Shown: positions 22,753 through 31,513 of the stretch, in pieces
Numbering within the stretch: the stretch's first letter is position 1
Layout of the letters: every line of letters starts with the position of its first letter
Source of the DNA: CAZFOB01 sp964520325
GTDB lineage: Bacteria > Actinomycetota > JAICYB01
NCBI GenBank assembly: GCA_964520325.1
Contig: CAZFOB010000004.1
Span: 62,001 to 126,000, forward strand
Length of the DNA: 64,000 nucleotides
Direction: 5' to 3'
Program-made: the position numbers and the translations under genes
Notes under the pieces: model-generated
Database searches by the model: none
Seen by the model: the letters and a program-made list of their open reading frames with translations, nothing else
Told to the model about the DNA's origin: nothing

Positions 22753-24671
22753 GAACGGAGGACCGTCCCCGGTCGGTTCGCGATTTTTCGCCCATCGGTG
22801 TCGAGGCGCACTATCCGGCCCCGAAGGCGTGGATCCACCCGGACAAGACCCGGTCGTGGATCAGGCGCATGTTGCCGGTGATGTGGGCGCACAAGCGGTT
22901 CTTCATCACCGCGTGGATCGCCACGTTCGTCGCCATCCTCATCGGACTTGCGAGCCCCCTGGTTGTCCGCCGAGCGGTCAACCTCCTGACGGCCGGCGAC
23001 CTCGCGCCCATCCGCACGCTCGTCCTTGTGCTCGTCGGTCTTGCCGTTGCGCGGTTCTTCGTCGGTATCGCTTCGCGTCAAGGCATGATGCGCGCCGCAT
23101 ACGGCATCGAGTACGACTTGCGATCGATCATCTACGAGCATCTCTCGCGGATGTCGTTCTCGTTCTACGACCGCGTACAGTCCGGACAGCTGATCTCGCG
23201 GGCGAACTCAGACATCAGGTCCGTGCAGATGTTCCTCGCGTTCGCGCCGACGATGGTGATCGAGTTCCTGACCTTCTTCGTTGCTGCCGCGGTCATGTTC
23301 TCGATCCATCCGCTGCTGACGTTGGTGGCGCTCATCCCGATGCCCGCCGTCTGGTACGTCGGCATGAAGATGCGGAAGCTGATGTTCCCCATCTCGTGGA
23401 TCGTCCAGGCGCGTCTCGCCGAGGTCGCGACGATCGTCGAGGAGAACATCACCGGCGTGCGGATCGTGAAGTCGTTCGCTGCCGAGGTGAATCAGATCCG
23501 CGATCTCGCCGGGGCTGCGCGACGCACGCAGTGGGCAAATGTCAAGCAGGTCGACGTCCGTGCGAAGTACGCGCCCGTTCTGCAGAATCTGCCGACCCTC
23601 GGTCTTGTTTTCGTGCTGTTCTACGCGGGCAAGCTCGTCATCGACGGTGAGCTCGATCTCGGTGCGATCGTGCTCTTCAGCTCGTACATCGTGCGTCTGG
23701 TGGCGCCGTTCCGGATCCTCGGGTTCATGCTCGTGCTGAACGAGCGCGCCCGCGCGTCGGCCCACAGGATCTACGAGATCCTCGACACCGCACCCGACGT
23801 CGCCGACAGGCCGGGCGCCGTCGATCTCGTCGACGCCGAAGGCCACGTCGAGTTCCGCGACGTCACGTTCGGGTACGCCGACGGTCCGCCGATCCTCCGG
23901 GACTTCTCACTCAGTCTCCGGCGGGGTGAGACGGTTGCGCTCGTCGGACGCACGGGCTGCGGGAAGTCGACCGTCGCCCGTCTGCTCATGCGGTTCTATG
24001 ACGTGACGCAAGGGTCGGTGCTCGTCGACGGAAAGGACGTGCGCGACCTCACGCAGGAGAGTCTGCGTTCACACATCGGCCTGGTGGCCGACGACGCGTT
24101 CCTCTTCTCGGATTCGATCCGCGGCAATATCGCCTATGGGCGTCCGGATGCGTCGATGGAGGTGATCGAGGCGGCTGCTCACGCTGCGGGTGCTCACGGG
24201 TTCGTCACGCATCTTCCCGAGGGCTACGACTCGATCATCGGTGAGCGCGGCTACGACCTCTCGGGCGGACAGCGTCAGCGCATCTCGATCGCAAGGCTGC
24301 TCGTGACCGACCCCGCGATCCTCATCCTCGACGACGCGACGAGCTCGGTCGACGTGCAGATCGAGCAGGAGATCCACGACGCGCTGGACCACGTGATGCA
24401 AGGCCGCACGACGCTCGTCATCGCCCACCGTCTCTCGACGATCAACCTCGCCGATCGTGTCGTGCTGATGGAGAAGGGACGCATCGTTGCTTCTGGTGCC
24501 CACGCCGAGCTGATGCAGACAGAGCCGCGGTACGCCGAAGTGCTCGCGCACCTCGACGAGGACGAGTCGTCTCCGGGAGTCGTCAAGACCGAGCGAAGCA
24601 ACGGGGCCACCGAGCGCGAGCTCGAGCGGAGCGCGCCCCAGCCGATCGACGGCACGTGGAGTGGGAACTGA
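22749..24671 (+). CDS. ABC exporter half-transporter, degenerate-site subunit
   Basis: 640 residues: six-helix exporter domain (about 40-330) and a nucleotide-binding domain. Walker A GRTGCGKST begins at residue 400, the signature LSGGQ at 504 is canonical, but Walker B ILILDDATSS carries Asp529 where the catalytic Glu should be. This is the pattern of the regulatory subunit in heterodimeric exporters such as TM287 or BmrC. It needs the next gene's product as partner. A Ser/Glu-rich tail follows the NBD. Coupled to MarR upstream (4-base overlap) and to the partner downstream (1-base overlap). Confidence 0.95.
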   Translation: MRTEDRPRSVRDFSPIGVEAHYPAPKAWIHPDKTRSWIRRMLPVMWAHKRFFITAWIATFVAILIGLASPLVVRRAVNLLTAGDLAPIRTLVLVLVGLAVARFFVGIASRQGMMRAAYGIEYDLRSIIYEHLSRMSFSFYDRVQSGQLISRANSDIRSVQMFLAFAPTMVIEFLTFFVAAAVMFSIHPLLTLVALIPMPAVWYVGMKMRKLMFPISWIVQARLAEVATIVEENITGVRIVKSFAAEVNQIRDLAGAARRTQWANVKQVDVRAKYAPVLQNLPTLGLVFVLFYAGKLVIDGELDLGAIVLFSSYIVRLVAPFRILGFMLVLNERARASAHRIYEILDTAPDVADRPGAVDLVDAEGHVEFRDVTFGYADGPPILRDFSLSLRRGETVALVGRTGCGKSTVARLLMRFYDVTQGSVLVDGKDVRDLTQESLRSHIGLVADDAFLFSDSIRGNIAYGRPDASMEVIEAAAHAAGAHGFVTHLPEGYDSIIGERGYDLSGGQRQRISIARLLVTDPAILILDDATSSVDVQIEQEIHDALDHVMQGRTTLVIAHRLSTINLADRVVLMEKGRIVASGAHAELMQTEPRYAEVLAHLDEDESSPGVVKTERSNGATERELERSAPQPIDGTWSGN

Positions 24672-26614
24672 TGGGCTGGGGTGGAGGCGGTGGAGGCACG
24701 CCGGGCGGTTCGATGTTCGGCGGCGGGACGAACACCGCGACTCGGTCGGGTCTGCCCTTCGCCGGCGTGCCACCGGAGCTGCAGGAGATGGCGGACGTGA
24801 TCCTCAAGACCGAACCGGAGCACCCACCCGAGCAGGTCACCTTCGAGCGGATCCCGCCGGACGACCGTCCCTTCACCCTGCGGCGTTTCCTCGCACCGCA
24901 CAAGTGGTGGGTCGCCGGTTCGTTCCTCTTTGTCATCATCGAAACCATCGCGACGCAAGCCGGTCCGTTCCTGACGGGTCTCGGGATCGACAAGGGCATC
25001 CGCGGGCGGAACTTCCGCACCCTCGTCGTGATCGCCATGCTTTACCTCGTCGCGGTCGTCTTCGGCACCTTCGCCGGTCGGGTTCGGCTCGCGTGGACGG
25101 GTCGCGTGGGCGAGCGGTTGATGTTCCACCTCCGCGTGCGCATCTTCACGCACCTGCAGCGTCTCGGCGTCGACTTCTACGTCAAGGAGAAGGCGGGCCG
25201 GATCATGACCCGCATGACGAGCGATGTCGAGGCGCTCCACCAGCTCTTCAACGAGGGCTTGATCAATCTCGTGGTGCAAGCGCTGACGCTCGTCGTTGTT
25301 TCGGTCGTGCTGTTCTTCCTGAACTTCCGACTGGCCGTATTCACGGTCGGGTTCGTCGTCCCGGTCATGACGCTGCTCACCTTGTGGTTCCGGCGTGTCT
25401 CAGACAAGGGCTTCCTCGAAGTGCGCGAGAAGATCGCCGACGTCCTCGCGGATCTGCAGGAGTCGCTGTCCGGAGTGCGGATCGTGGCGGCTCACAACCG
25501 CCAGCGACACAACGTCGTCAGGCACCGCAACATCCTCGGCACCTATCGCGACGCGAACGTGTACACCGCGAAGGTATCGTCGATCTACGGGCCGGGAACC
25601 GAGTCGGTGGGAGTGCTCTCGCAAGCCGTCATCGTGCTCGTCGGCGGGTCGATGGTTGTCGACGGGTCGCTTTCGATCGGCGAGCTCACCTCCTTCGTGC
25701 TCTACGTCGCACAGTTCTTCGCGCCGATCCAGCAACTGGTCTCGCTCTACAACACCTACCAATCGGGACGCGCGGCGGTGATCAAGCTTCGGGATGTGTT
25801 CGGCGAAGTGCCCGACCCTGCCGAAGCCGCCGACGCCCACGATCTTCCACCCGTCGAAGGCGACATCCGTCTCGATCATGTGACGTTCGGATACAGCGCC
25901 GGCCGTCCTGTTCTGACGGACGTCGACCTGCACATCGCGCCGGGAGAGACCTTCGCCTTGGTTGGGCCGACGGGGGCCGGGAAGTCCACTGTCGTGAAGT
26001 TGATCGCACGCTTCTACGACCCTGTTGAGGGTCGCATCCTGATCGACGGTCACGACGTCCGCGAAGTGACTCAGACATCCCTTCGTCTGCAGATCGGCAA
26101 CGTCCCCCAGGAACCGTTCCTGTTCGCGGGCTCGATCCGCGACAACATCAGCTTCGCGCGTCCCGAAGCGACCGAGGAGGAGATCCTCGAAGCCTGCAGA
26201 GCCGTCGGGATCATGGACCTCATCGACCGGTTGCCGGACGGACTCGATACGCCGTGTCACGAACGCGGCGTATCGCTCTCGTCCGGTGAGCGTCAGTTGC
26301 TCGCGCTGGCACGGGCGTTCCTCGCGAAACCGCGCGTGCTGATCCTCGACGAGGCGACGTCGAGCCTCGACCTGCTGTCTGAATCGAAGATCGAGCGCGC
26401 GCTCGACGTCCTGCTCGAAGGACGCACCGCGATCATCATCGCGCACCGCTTGTCTACCGCCATGCGCGCGCAACGTTTGGCCGTCGTGGAGGACGGGCGC
26501 ATCGCCGAGCTCGGCTCCCACGACGAGCTCGTGGCGCTCGGGGGCCGTTACGCGCAGATGTACGAGACCTGGATGAGCCACGCCCAACCCGCCACTGAAG
26601 TTCTTGGCGGCTGA
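24671..26614 (+). CDS. ABC exporter half-transporter, catalytic subunit
   Basis: 647 residues, exporter fold. A glycine-rich start and about 80 hydrophilic residues precede the membrane domain. Walker A GPTGAGKST at residue 432 and Walker B with Glu561 (LILDEATSS) are intact, while the signature reads LSSGE (536-540) instead of LSGGQ. With its partner this makes one working site (its Walker motifs plus the partner's LSGGQ) and one degenerate site. ATG 24671 shares one base with the previous stop. Expected to export amphiphilic drugs or lipids. Confidence 0.95.
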   Translation: MGWGGGGGGTPGGSMFGGGTNTATRSGLPFAGVPPELQEMADVILKTEPEHPPEQVTFERIPPDDRPFTLRRFLAPHKWWVAGSFLFVIIETIATQAGPFLTGLGIDKGIRGRNFRTLVVIAMLYLVAVVFGTFAGRVRLAWTGRVGERLMFHLRVRIFTHLQRLGVDFYVKEKAGRIMTRMTSDVEALHQLFNEGLINLVVQALTLVVVSVVLFFLNFRLAVFTVGFVVPVMTLLTLWFRRVSDKGFLEVREKIADVLADLQESLSGVRIVAAHNRQRHNVVRHRNILGTYRDANVYTAKVSSIYGPGTESVGVLSQAVIVLVGGSMVVDGSLSIGELTSFVLYVAQFFAPIQQLVSLYNTYQSGRAAVIKLRDVFGEVPDPAEAADAHDLPPVEGDIRLDHVTFGYSAGRPVLTDVDLHIAPGETFALVGPTGAGKSTVVKLIARFYDPVEGRILIDGHDVREVTQTSLRLQIGNVPQEPFLFAGSIRDNISFARPEATEEEILEACRAVGIMDLIDRLPDGLDTPCHERGVSLSSGERQLLALARAFLAKPRVLILDEATSSLDLLSESKIERALDVLLEGRTAIIIAHRLSTAMRAQRLAVVEDGRIAELGSHDELVALGGRYAQMYETWMSHAQPATEVLGG

Positions 26615-27827
26615 GTTCTCCGCGGGCGAAGCTCGCAGGCTCGCGCTGTCCGCGCAAGGTCTCGGGGGGCCACGGACGGGTGGTTCGCCCGCGTCGTTGC
26701 GCAAGCTCGCTGCGCGCCTGCACGCGTTTCAGATCGATTCGGTGAACGTGTTGGTGCGCGCGCACTACATGCCGGCGTTCTCGCGACTCGGTCCGTACCC
26801 GATGAAGGCGCTCGACGCGCTCGCATACGAGAAGCGCGAGCTGTTCGAGTACTGGGGGCACGCCGCGTGTTGGTTGTCGATGCAGCACTACCCGCTGTTC
26901 CGCTGGCGCATGGAGATGGCACACAGCCCCGAGTTCTGGGGCGGACGGTCGCCGCGGGTGCGCACGTTCGTCGAAGCGGTGTACGAGGAAGTGGCCACGC
27001 ACGGTCCGATGGGGGCCGGCAAGATCTCGATCGGAGGCAAGGGGACGGGGAACTGGTGGGGCTGGTCGGACGGCAAGCGCGCCATCGAAGCCCTCTTCCG
27101 CATGGGACGCGTGGCTGTGGCCGGACGCAAGAACTTCGAGCGCCTCTACGACATCACCGAACGCGTGATCCCCGCCGAGATGCTTGCGGCGCCGGTTCCG
27201 CCGATCGACGAGGCCAAGAAGCAACTCCTCGTCCTCGCGACGAAGGCGCACGGGATCGGAACGGCGGCCGACATCGCCGGCTACTTCCAGCTCGAGAACT
27301 GGTGGGACCGTCCGCGGGTGAGCAACGGCAAGCGCGAGAAGTCGCAGCTGCCGCGCTTCGTGCAGGAGCTTGTGGACGAGGGTCGGCTCCTGGTCGGGAC
27401 GGTCGAGGGGTGGGACAAGCCCGCCTACACCGTGCCGGGTGCGAAAGTGCCTCGCCCTGTCAACGCGCGCGCTCTCGTGTCGCCGTTCGATCCGCTGATG
27501 TGGGAGCGAAAGCCGACGCAGCGCATCTTCGGCTTCGACTACAAGATCGAGATCTACGTCCCGGCCCCCAAGCGCGTGTACGGCTACTACTGCCTGCCGT
27601 TCCTGCTCGGGGATCGGTTCGTCGCCCGTGTGGATCTCAAAGCCGACCGCAAGGGTTCGACGTTGCTCGTCCAAGGCGCGTTCGCCGAGCCGGGAGTGGA
27701 TGTGAAGCACGTGGGGGCCGAGCTTGCGGACGAGCTGCGCATGATGGCCGACTGGCTGTCGCTCGACCGCGTCGTGGTCGCCGAGAAAGGCGACCTCGCG
27801 AAACCGCTCGCTCGCGAGCTCCGCTGA
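26604..27827 (+). CDS. YcaQ/AlkX-type winged-helix DNA glycosylase
   Basis: 407 residues of the HTH_42 superfamily. The start region FQIDSVNVLVRAHYMPAFSRLG carries the QxD catalytic motif (Gln43, Asp45) of E. coli YcaQ-like enzymes, as opposed to QxQ in AlkZ; LFEYWGHAACWL and the C-terminal VSPFDPLMWERKPTQRIFGFDYKIEIYVP are also typical. YcaQ relatives unhook interstrand crosslinks and remove bulky alkylated bases. The TTG start overlaps the ABC gene by 11 bases, so it is co-translated with the exporter. This suggests a role in resistance to a DNA-damaging compound. Confidence 0.92.
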   Translation: MAAEFSAGEARRLALSAQGLGGPRTGGSPASLRKLAARLHAFQIDSVNVLVRAHYMPAFSRLGPYPMKALDALAYEKRELFEYWGHAACWLSMQHYPLFRWRMEMAHSPEFWGGRSPRVRTFVEAVYEEVATHGPMGAGKISIGGKGTGNWWGWSDGKRAIEALFRMGRVAVAGRKNFERLYDITERVIPAEMLAAPVPPIDEAKKQLLVLATKAHGIGTAADIAGYFQLENWWDRPRVSNGKREKSQLPRFVQELVDEGRLLVGTVEGWDKPAYTVPGAKVPRPVNARALVSPFDPLMWERKPTQRIFGFDYKIEIYVPAPKRVYGYYCLPFLLGDRFVARVDLKADRKGSTLLVQGAFAEPGVDVKHVGAELADELRMMADWLSLDRVVVAEKGDLAKPLARELR

Positions 27828-27830
27828 ACC

Positions 27831-27926
27831 ATGGTCGACGAGCGTCGCAAACGCGTCGGGCTGAACCCGCTCGCCGAAGAGCGCAAGCGGGAGCTCGACG
27901 TCTACGGTGCTTGTCCGGCTACCTGA
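27831..27926 (+). CDS. Possible 31-residue basic peptide
   Basis: A short frame starting at ATG 27831, three bases after the glycosylase stop: MVDERRKRVGLNPLAEERK, then ELDVYGACPAT and a stop. Charged and helical in character. It overlaps the end of the convergent gene by 8 bases. Nothing proves translation; it is recorded because of its position directly behind the glycosylase in the exporter operon. Confidence 0.25.
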   Translation: MVDERRKRVGLNPLAEERKRELDVYGACPAT

Positions 27927-28968
27927 GTGCCCGTTCGGCGGCCGCCTGCGTCGCCTCGACGGCGTGCTTGCCTGAGAACTCGCCGCGGATCGCTGCGTTG
28001 ATCGCATGCCATCCGGCGTCCTCCACCTCGGGGAATCGTTCCAGCGGCGGATACGTGATCATCGCTTCGGCGATCGAGGCACGAGTGATCTCCAGGCGTT
28101 TGTTGTCGGTGTCGTCCAGCGGTTCGACCGATGCGAACGCTCGCTCGTGGGCAGGAACGGTGCCTGCTTTCGCGTCGAGCGATGCCGCTTCCGCGCTCGT
28201 GAGCTTCGCGATCAGCGCGCGTGCGCTGTCGAGGTCCGCACACGTCTTGGGGATCGCCCACGAATGCACGCCCGCGTACGAGATGCCGCCCACATATGCG
28301 TGTGGTTTCAGCGAGACGCCGGACGCACGGATCGGTCCGTAGGCGCCGGGCCAGGCTGCGGCGGCGTTGACGCGTCCGTCGAGGAGTGCGGCGTCCACTT
28401 GGTCGTAGTGCCAGTCGGGCAGGTCGTCCGGCGCCCGGCGCGCCAGCGCGCACAGGATCTCGACCGCTCGCTCCGCCTCGTCCGATGCGATGACCGGGTT
28501 CGCGTCATCGTCGAACAGACGTCCGCCGCTGCTCACGACGATCTCGAAGAAGGTTCCGAAGAGTCCGGACTCGCGTCCGGGGAACCCGAAGACGACATCC
28601 GATGCGGCGAGCTCCTCCCAGGTTCGCGGGACGTCCCTGATGAGATCGCTCCGCGCCCACAGCACGCGCACGTCGATGCAGCGCGGAACCGACAAGAGTG
28701 CGCCGCGGAAGGTGCAGAGATCGACGGCCTTGCTCGCGAGCGCGCCGACGTCGATGTCCAAAGGATGCAGCCACCTCGCCTGCGACGGTGCGTACTTCGA
28801 GTGCGTCGACAGCACGTCGATCCGTTCGCCGGCGGCGAGCATCTCCGCGACGCGACGATTCAGCGTGGGGTGGTCGGCGTGAACGACGATCTCGACGTCC
28901 TCGTCATCGAGCAGCGTGTAGAGGTGGTCGTACATCGGCCCCCCGATGAGTGCGACGCGCAGCTTCAC
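27919..28968 (-). CDS. Solute-binding-protein-like (ABC sugar type), no signal peptide
   Basis: 349 residues of the type-1 extracellular binding-protein fold: LNRRVAEMLAAGERIDVLSTHSKYAPSQ, the hinge FRGALLSVPRCIDVRVLWARSDL and GGISYAGVHSWAIPKT. It begins directly with the first beta strand (MKLRVALIGGPMYDHLY) and has no signal or lipobox, and no permease or ATPase gene is nearby, so it may work as a cytoplasmic binding protein or sensor. GTG 28968 lies 6 bases after the fuconate dehydratase stop with GGAGA upstream; the two form an operon. Confidence 0.82.
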   Translation of the reverse strand: MKLRVALIGGPMYDHLYTLLDDEDVEIVVHADHPTLNRRVAEMLAAGERIDVLSTHSKYAPSQARWLHPLDIDVGALASKAVDLCTFRGALLSVPRCIDVRVLWARSDLIRDVPRTWEELAASDVVFGFPGRESGLFGTFFEIVVSSGGRLFDDDANPVIASDEAERAVEILCALARRAPDDLPDWHYDQVDAALLDGRVNAAAAWPGAYGPIRASGVSLKPHAYVGGISYAGVHSWAIPKTCADLDSARALIAKLTSAEAASLDAKAGTVPAHERAFASVEPLDDTDNKRLEITRASIAEAMITYPPLERFPEVEDAGWHAINAAIRGEFSGKHAVEATQAAAERALR

Positions 28969-28974
28969 CGTCGT

Positions 28975-30261
28975 CTATCTCCACTCCGGGCCGTTCGGGA
29001 ACGACAACTGCTCGATCGACTCGGGGTGCATCTCGGCGGAGTACCCGGGGAGCTCGGGCACGAGGTACCGGCCGTTTCGGATGCGTGCCGGGTCGACGAA
29101 ATGCTCGTGCAGGTGGTCGGCGAACTCGGTCGTCCTGTCGTTGAGCGAACCGCTCATGCACACGTAGTCGATGATCGAGATGTGCTGGACGTACTCACAC
29201 AGGCCGATCCCGCCGGCGTGCGGGCATACCGGCACACCGAACTTCGCCGCGAGCAACAGCTGCGCGAGCACCTCGTTGAGCCCGCCGACGCGGCACGCGT
29301 CGATCTGCATGTAATCGATCGCTTCGGCCTGGAGCAGCTGTTTGAACAGCACGCGGTTCGCGCAGTGCTCACCCGTGGCCACGCCGATCGGTGCGACCGC
29401 GCGCCGGATGGCGGCATGTCCGAGGACGTCGTCCGGACTCGTCGGCTCTTCGATCCAGCGCAGGCCGAACGGCTTCAGATGACCGATCCATTCGATGGCT
29501 TCGCCGACGTCCCACACCTGATTGGCGTCCGCCATCAACGAGACATCGTCGCCGAGCTCCTCGCGCATGACCTCACAGCGGCGCACGTCGCTCTCGACGC
29601 TGACGCCGACCTTGGTCTTGAAGCTTCGCCAACCGTCGGCCAGGGCCGCGCGGCACAGATCGCGCACCTTGCCCTCGGGATATCCGAGCCAGCCGACGGA
29701 TGTGACATACGCCGGGTAGCCGTCGGCTCGGAGTTCGGCGATGCGGGACGCGCGCGACGGTTCGAGGGCGCGCAGCAGATCGAGTGCCTCGTCGCGGTCA
29801 AGCGCGTCGGTGATGTACCGGAAGTCGATGCACGAGACGAGCTGTTCCGGAGTCATATCGCACACGAGCTGCCACACCGGCTTGCCTTCCCGCTTGGCCC
29901 AGAGATCCCACGCGGCGTTGACGATCGCCGCCGTCGCGAGATGGATGACGCCCTTCTCGGGACCAAGCCAGCGCAGCTGACTGTCGCTGGTCAAGCGTCG
30001 CCACCAGCCGGCCATGTCGCCGGTGATCTCGTCGAGGTCGACGCCGACGATGTGACGGCCGAGCGCGTCGACGGCGGCCAGGCAGAGATCGTTGCCTCGT
30101 CCGATGGTGAACGTGAATCCCGCGCCTTCGATCCCGCCGTCGGTCTCGAGCACGACGTAGGCCGCCGAGTAGTCGGGGTCGGCGTGCGCGGCGTCCGATC
30201 CGTCGAGCATCCGGGACGTCCGTGCGCGCACGTCGTGTGTGCGCAGGCCCGTTACCCTCAT
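28975..30261 (-). CDS. L-fuconate dehydratase, enolase superfamily (FucD/ENOSF1-like)
   Basis: 428 residues. The mandelate-racemase subgroup pattern is complete: Lys in FKTKVGV, metal ligands in SLMADANQVW (Asp), RWIEEPTSPDD (Glu) and GVATGEHCANR (Glu), and the catalytic His in VCPHAGGIGLCEYVQH. The NDRTTEFADHLHEHF region is typical of L-fuconate dehydratases, which make 2-keto-3-deoxy-L-fuconate. An aldose dehydrogenase for the first step lies beyond on the other strand, and an SDR relic of the next step lies between them. Confidence 0.92.
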   Translation of the reverse strand: MRVTGLRTHDVRARTSRMLDGSDAAHADPDYSAAYVVLETDGGIEGAGFTFTIGRGNDLCLAAVDALGRHIVGVDLDEITGDMAGWWRRLTSDSQLRWLGPEKGVIHLATAAIVNAAWDLWAKREGKPVWQLVCDMTPEQLVSCIDFRYITDALDRDEALDLLRALEPSRASRIAELRADGYPAYVTSVGWLGYPEGKVRDLCRAALADGWRSFKTKVGVSVESDVRRCEVMREELGDDVSLMADANQVWDVGEAIEWIGHLKPFGLRWIEEPTSPDDVLGHAAIRRAVAPIGVATGEHCANRVLFKQLLQAEAIDYMQIDACRVGGLNEVLAQLLLAAKFGVPVCPHAGGIGLCEYVQHISIIDYVCMSGSLNDRTTEFADHLHEHFVDPARIRNGRYLVPELPGYSAEMHPESIEQLSFPNGPEWR

Positions 30262-30271
30262 CGTTCATGAT

Positions 30272-30382
30272 GGTCCGGCGCTGATCGGTCTGACAAGGGC
30301 CATCGGAGCTGGCTACGCTGGTCGTGGTATCCGCTGCAACGCGATCCGTCCGGGAACGGTCGCAACACAGTGGTGCGGCTAG
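30272..30382 (+). pseudogene. Relic of an SDR dehydrogenase (2-keto-3-deoxy-L-fuconate dehydrogenase-like)
   Basis: An open stretch reads GPALIGLTRAIGAGYAGRG, then IRCNAIRPGTVATQW and a stop. This is the helix after the SDR YxxxK site and the following RCNAIRPGTV strand, closest in style to BDH2/KDF dehydrogenase proteins. Everything before it (cofactor loop, catalytic Ser/Tyr) and after it is missing, and there is no start codon. Its position between fuconate dehydratase and the aldose dehydrogenase fits a lost step of the L-fucose pathway. Confidence 0.75.
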
Positions 30383-30397
30383 ATCCTCGCCGACCGT

Positions 30398-30427
30398 CCC
30401 GACCCAGCCCGACCCAGCCCGACCCAG
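30398..30427. repeat. Tandem repeat, 3 x 10 bp (CCCGACCCAG)
   Basis: Three perfect copies of CCCGACCCAG lie 16 bases after the SDR relic and about 75 bases before the aldo/keto reductase start. The 10-bp period equals about one helical turn. Confidence 0.85.
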
Positions 30428-30503
30428 AAGGAACGCGCAAGCAGATGGAACAACGACAGTTCGACGTCCGCCGGGGGAGTCCCGAGGAAGTAGACGCCCC
30501 GTG

Positions 30504-31475
30504 ATGAACCCGGCGCTGCTTCGCCCGTTCGGGAAGACGGGCATCGAGGTCAGTGCACTCTCCTTCGGCTGCGCACCGATCGGCGGTCTCTACACCCCGG
30601 TCAGTGAGGCCGTGGCCTACGCCACCCTCCAGGAGGCGTGGCGCGTCGGAGTGCGGTTCTTCGATACGGCGCCGTTGTACGGGCTCGGCGTGGCCGAAGA
30701 GCGGCTCGGACGGCTCCTCACGAGGCGACCGCGCGACGAGTTCGTCGTGTCGACGAAAGTCGGCCGGCTGATCCGCAGCGCGGACGACAACAAGGCCGCT
30801 CACGACATCTCTGCATGGACGGATACGCGCGGCTTCGTCCCCGTCTTCGACTTCAGCTACGACGGCGTGATGCGTTCCATCGAGGAAAGCCTCAAGCGCC
30901 TCGGTCTTGATCGCATCGACATCGCGCTCATCCACGACCCCGACGACCACTACGACCAGGCGCTTGCCGAGGCCTATCCGGCTCTCGCGAAGCTACGCGA
31001 CGAGGGCGTGATCCGCGCGGTGGGGGCCGGGATGAACGAGCCGGAGATGCTGACGCGTTTCGTGAAGGAGGCAGACTTCGACTGCGTCCTCGTTGCCGGC
31101 CGTTTCACACTCATCGAGCAATCGGCGGCCGACGAGCTCCTCCCTCTCTGCGAGGAGCGAGGTATCGCGCTGATCTGCGGCGGGGTGTTCAACAGCGGAT
31201 TGCTCGCCGACCCGCGTCCGGGCGCGATGTACAACTATGCGCCGGCTCCGGCCAACCTGATCGATCGAGCTCGCCGGATGAGCGAGGTGTGCCGTCGTCA
31301 CGGACTCCAGGTCAAGGTGCCGGCGATCCAGTACCCGTTCACGCATGCGGCGGTCTCAACCGTGCTCGTCGGCGCTCGTTCGCCCGAAGAGGTCGCGGAG
31401 AACGCGAAGGCGTTCGTGCATCCGATCCCGCGTGAGCTGTGGAGCGACCTGCGCAGCGCCGGTCTGCTCGCCTGA
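30504..31475 (+). CDS. Aldo/keto reductase, D-threo-aldose 1-dehydrogenase (L-fucose dehydrogenase) type
   Basis: 323 residues. The AKR tetrad is seen as Asp (FFDTAPLYG), Tyr in the same motif, Lys (STKVGRL) and His (ALIHDPD). APIGGLYTPVSEAVAYATLQEAWRVG and VFDFSYDGVMRSIEESLKRLGLDRID match D-threo-aldose/L-fucose dehydrogenases, which oxidise L-fucose to the lactone. ATG 30504 is used; GTG 30501 is adjacent. Together with fuconate dehydratase it points to oxidative L-fucose (or L-galactose/D-arabinose) breakdown. Confidence 0.9.
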   Translation: MNPALLRPFGKTGIEVSALSFGCAPIGGLYTPVSEAVAYATLQEAWRVGVRFFDTAPLYGLGVAEERLGRLLTRRPRDEFVVSTKVGRLIRSADDNKAAHDISAWTDTRGFVPVFDFSYDGVMRSIEESLKRLGLDRIDIALIHDPDDHYDQALAEAYPALAKLRDEGVIRAVGAGMNEPEMLTRFVKEADFDCVLVAGRFTLIEQSAADELLPLCEERGIALICGGVFNSGLLADPRPGAMYNYAPAPANLIDRARRMSEVCRRHGLQVKVPAIQYPFTHAAVSTVLVGARSPEEVAENAKAFVHPIPRELWSDLRSAGLLA

Positions 31476-31513
31476 ACGGCCCTCATCGGCGCATCGACCT
31501 GGTCCGGGCTCGG

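Noticed and set aside
28006..30270. A plus-strand open frame of about 754 codons
   Set aside because: Antisense to the binding protein and fuconate dehydratase genes; composition Arg/Val/Asp-rich without motifs.
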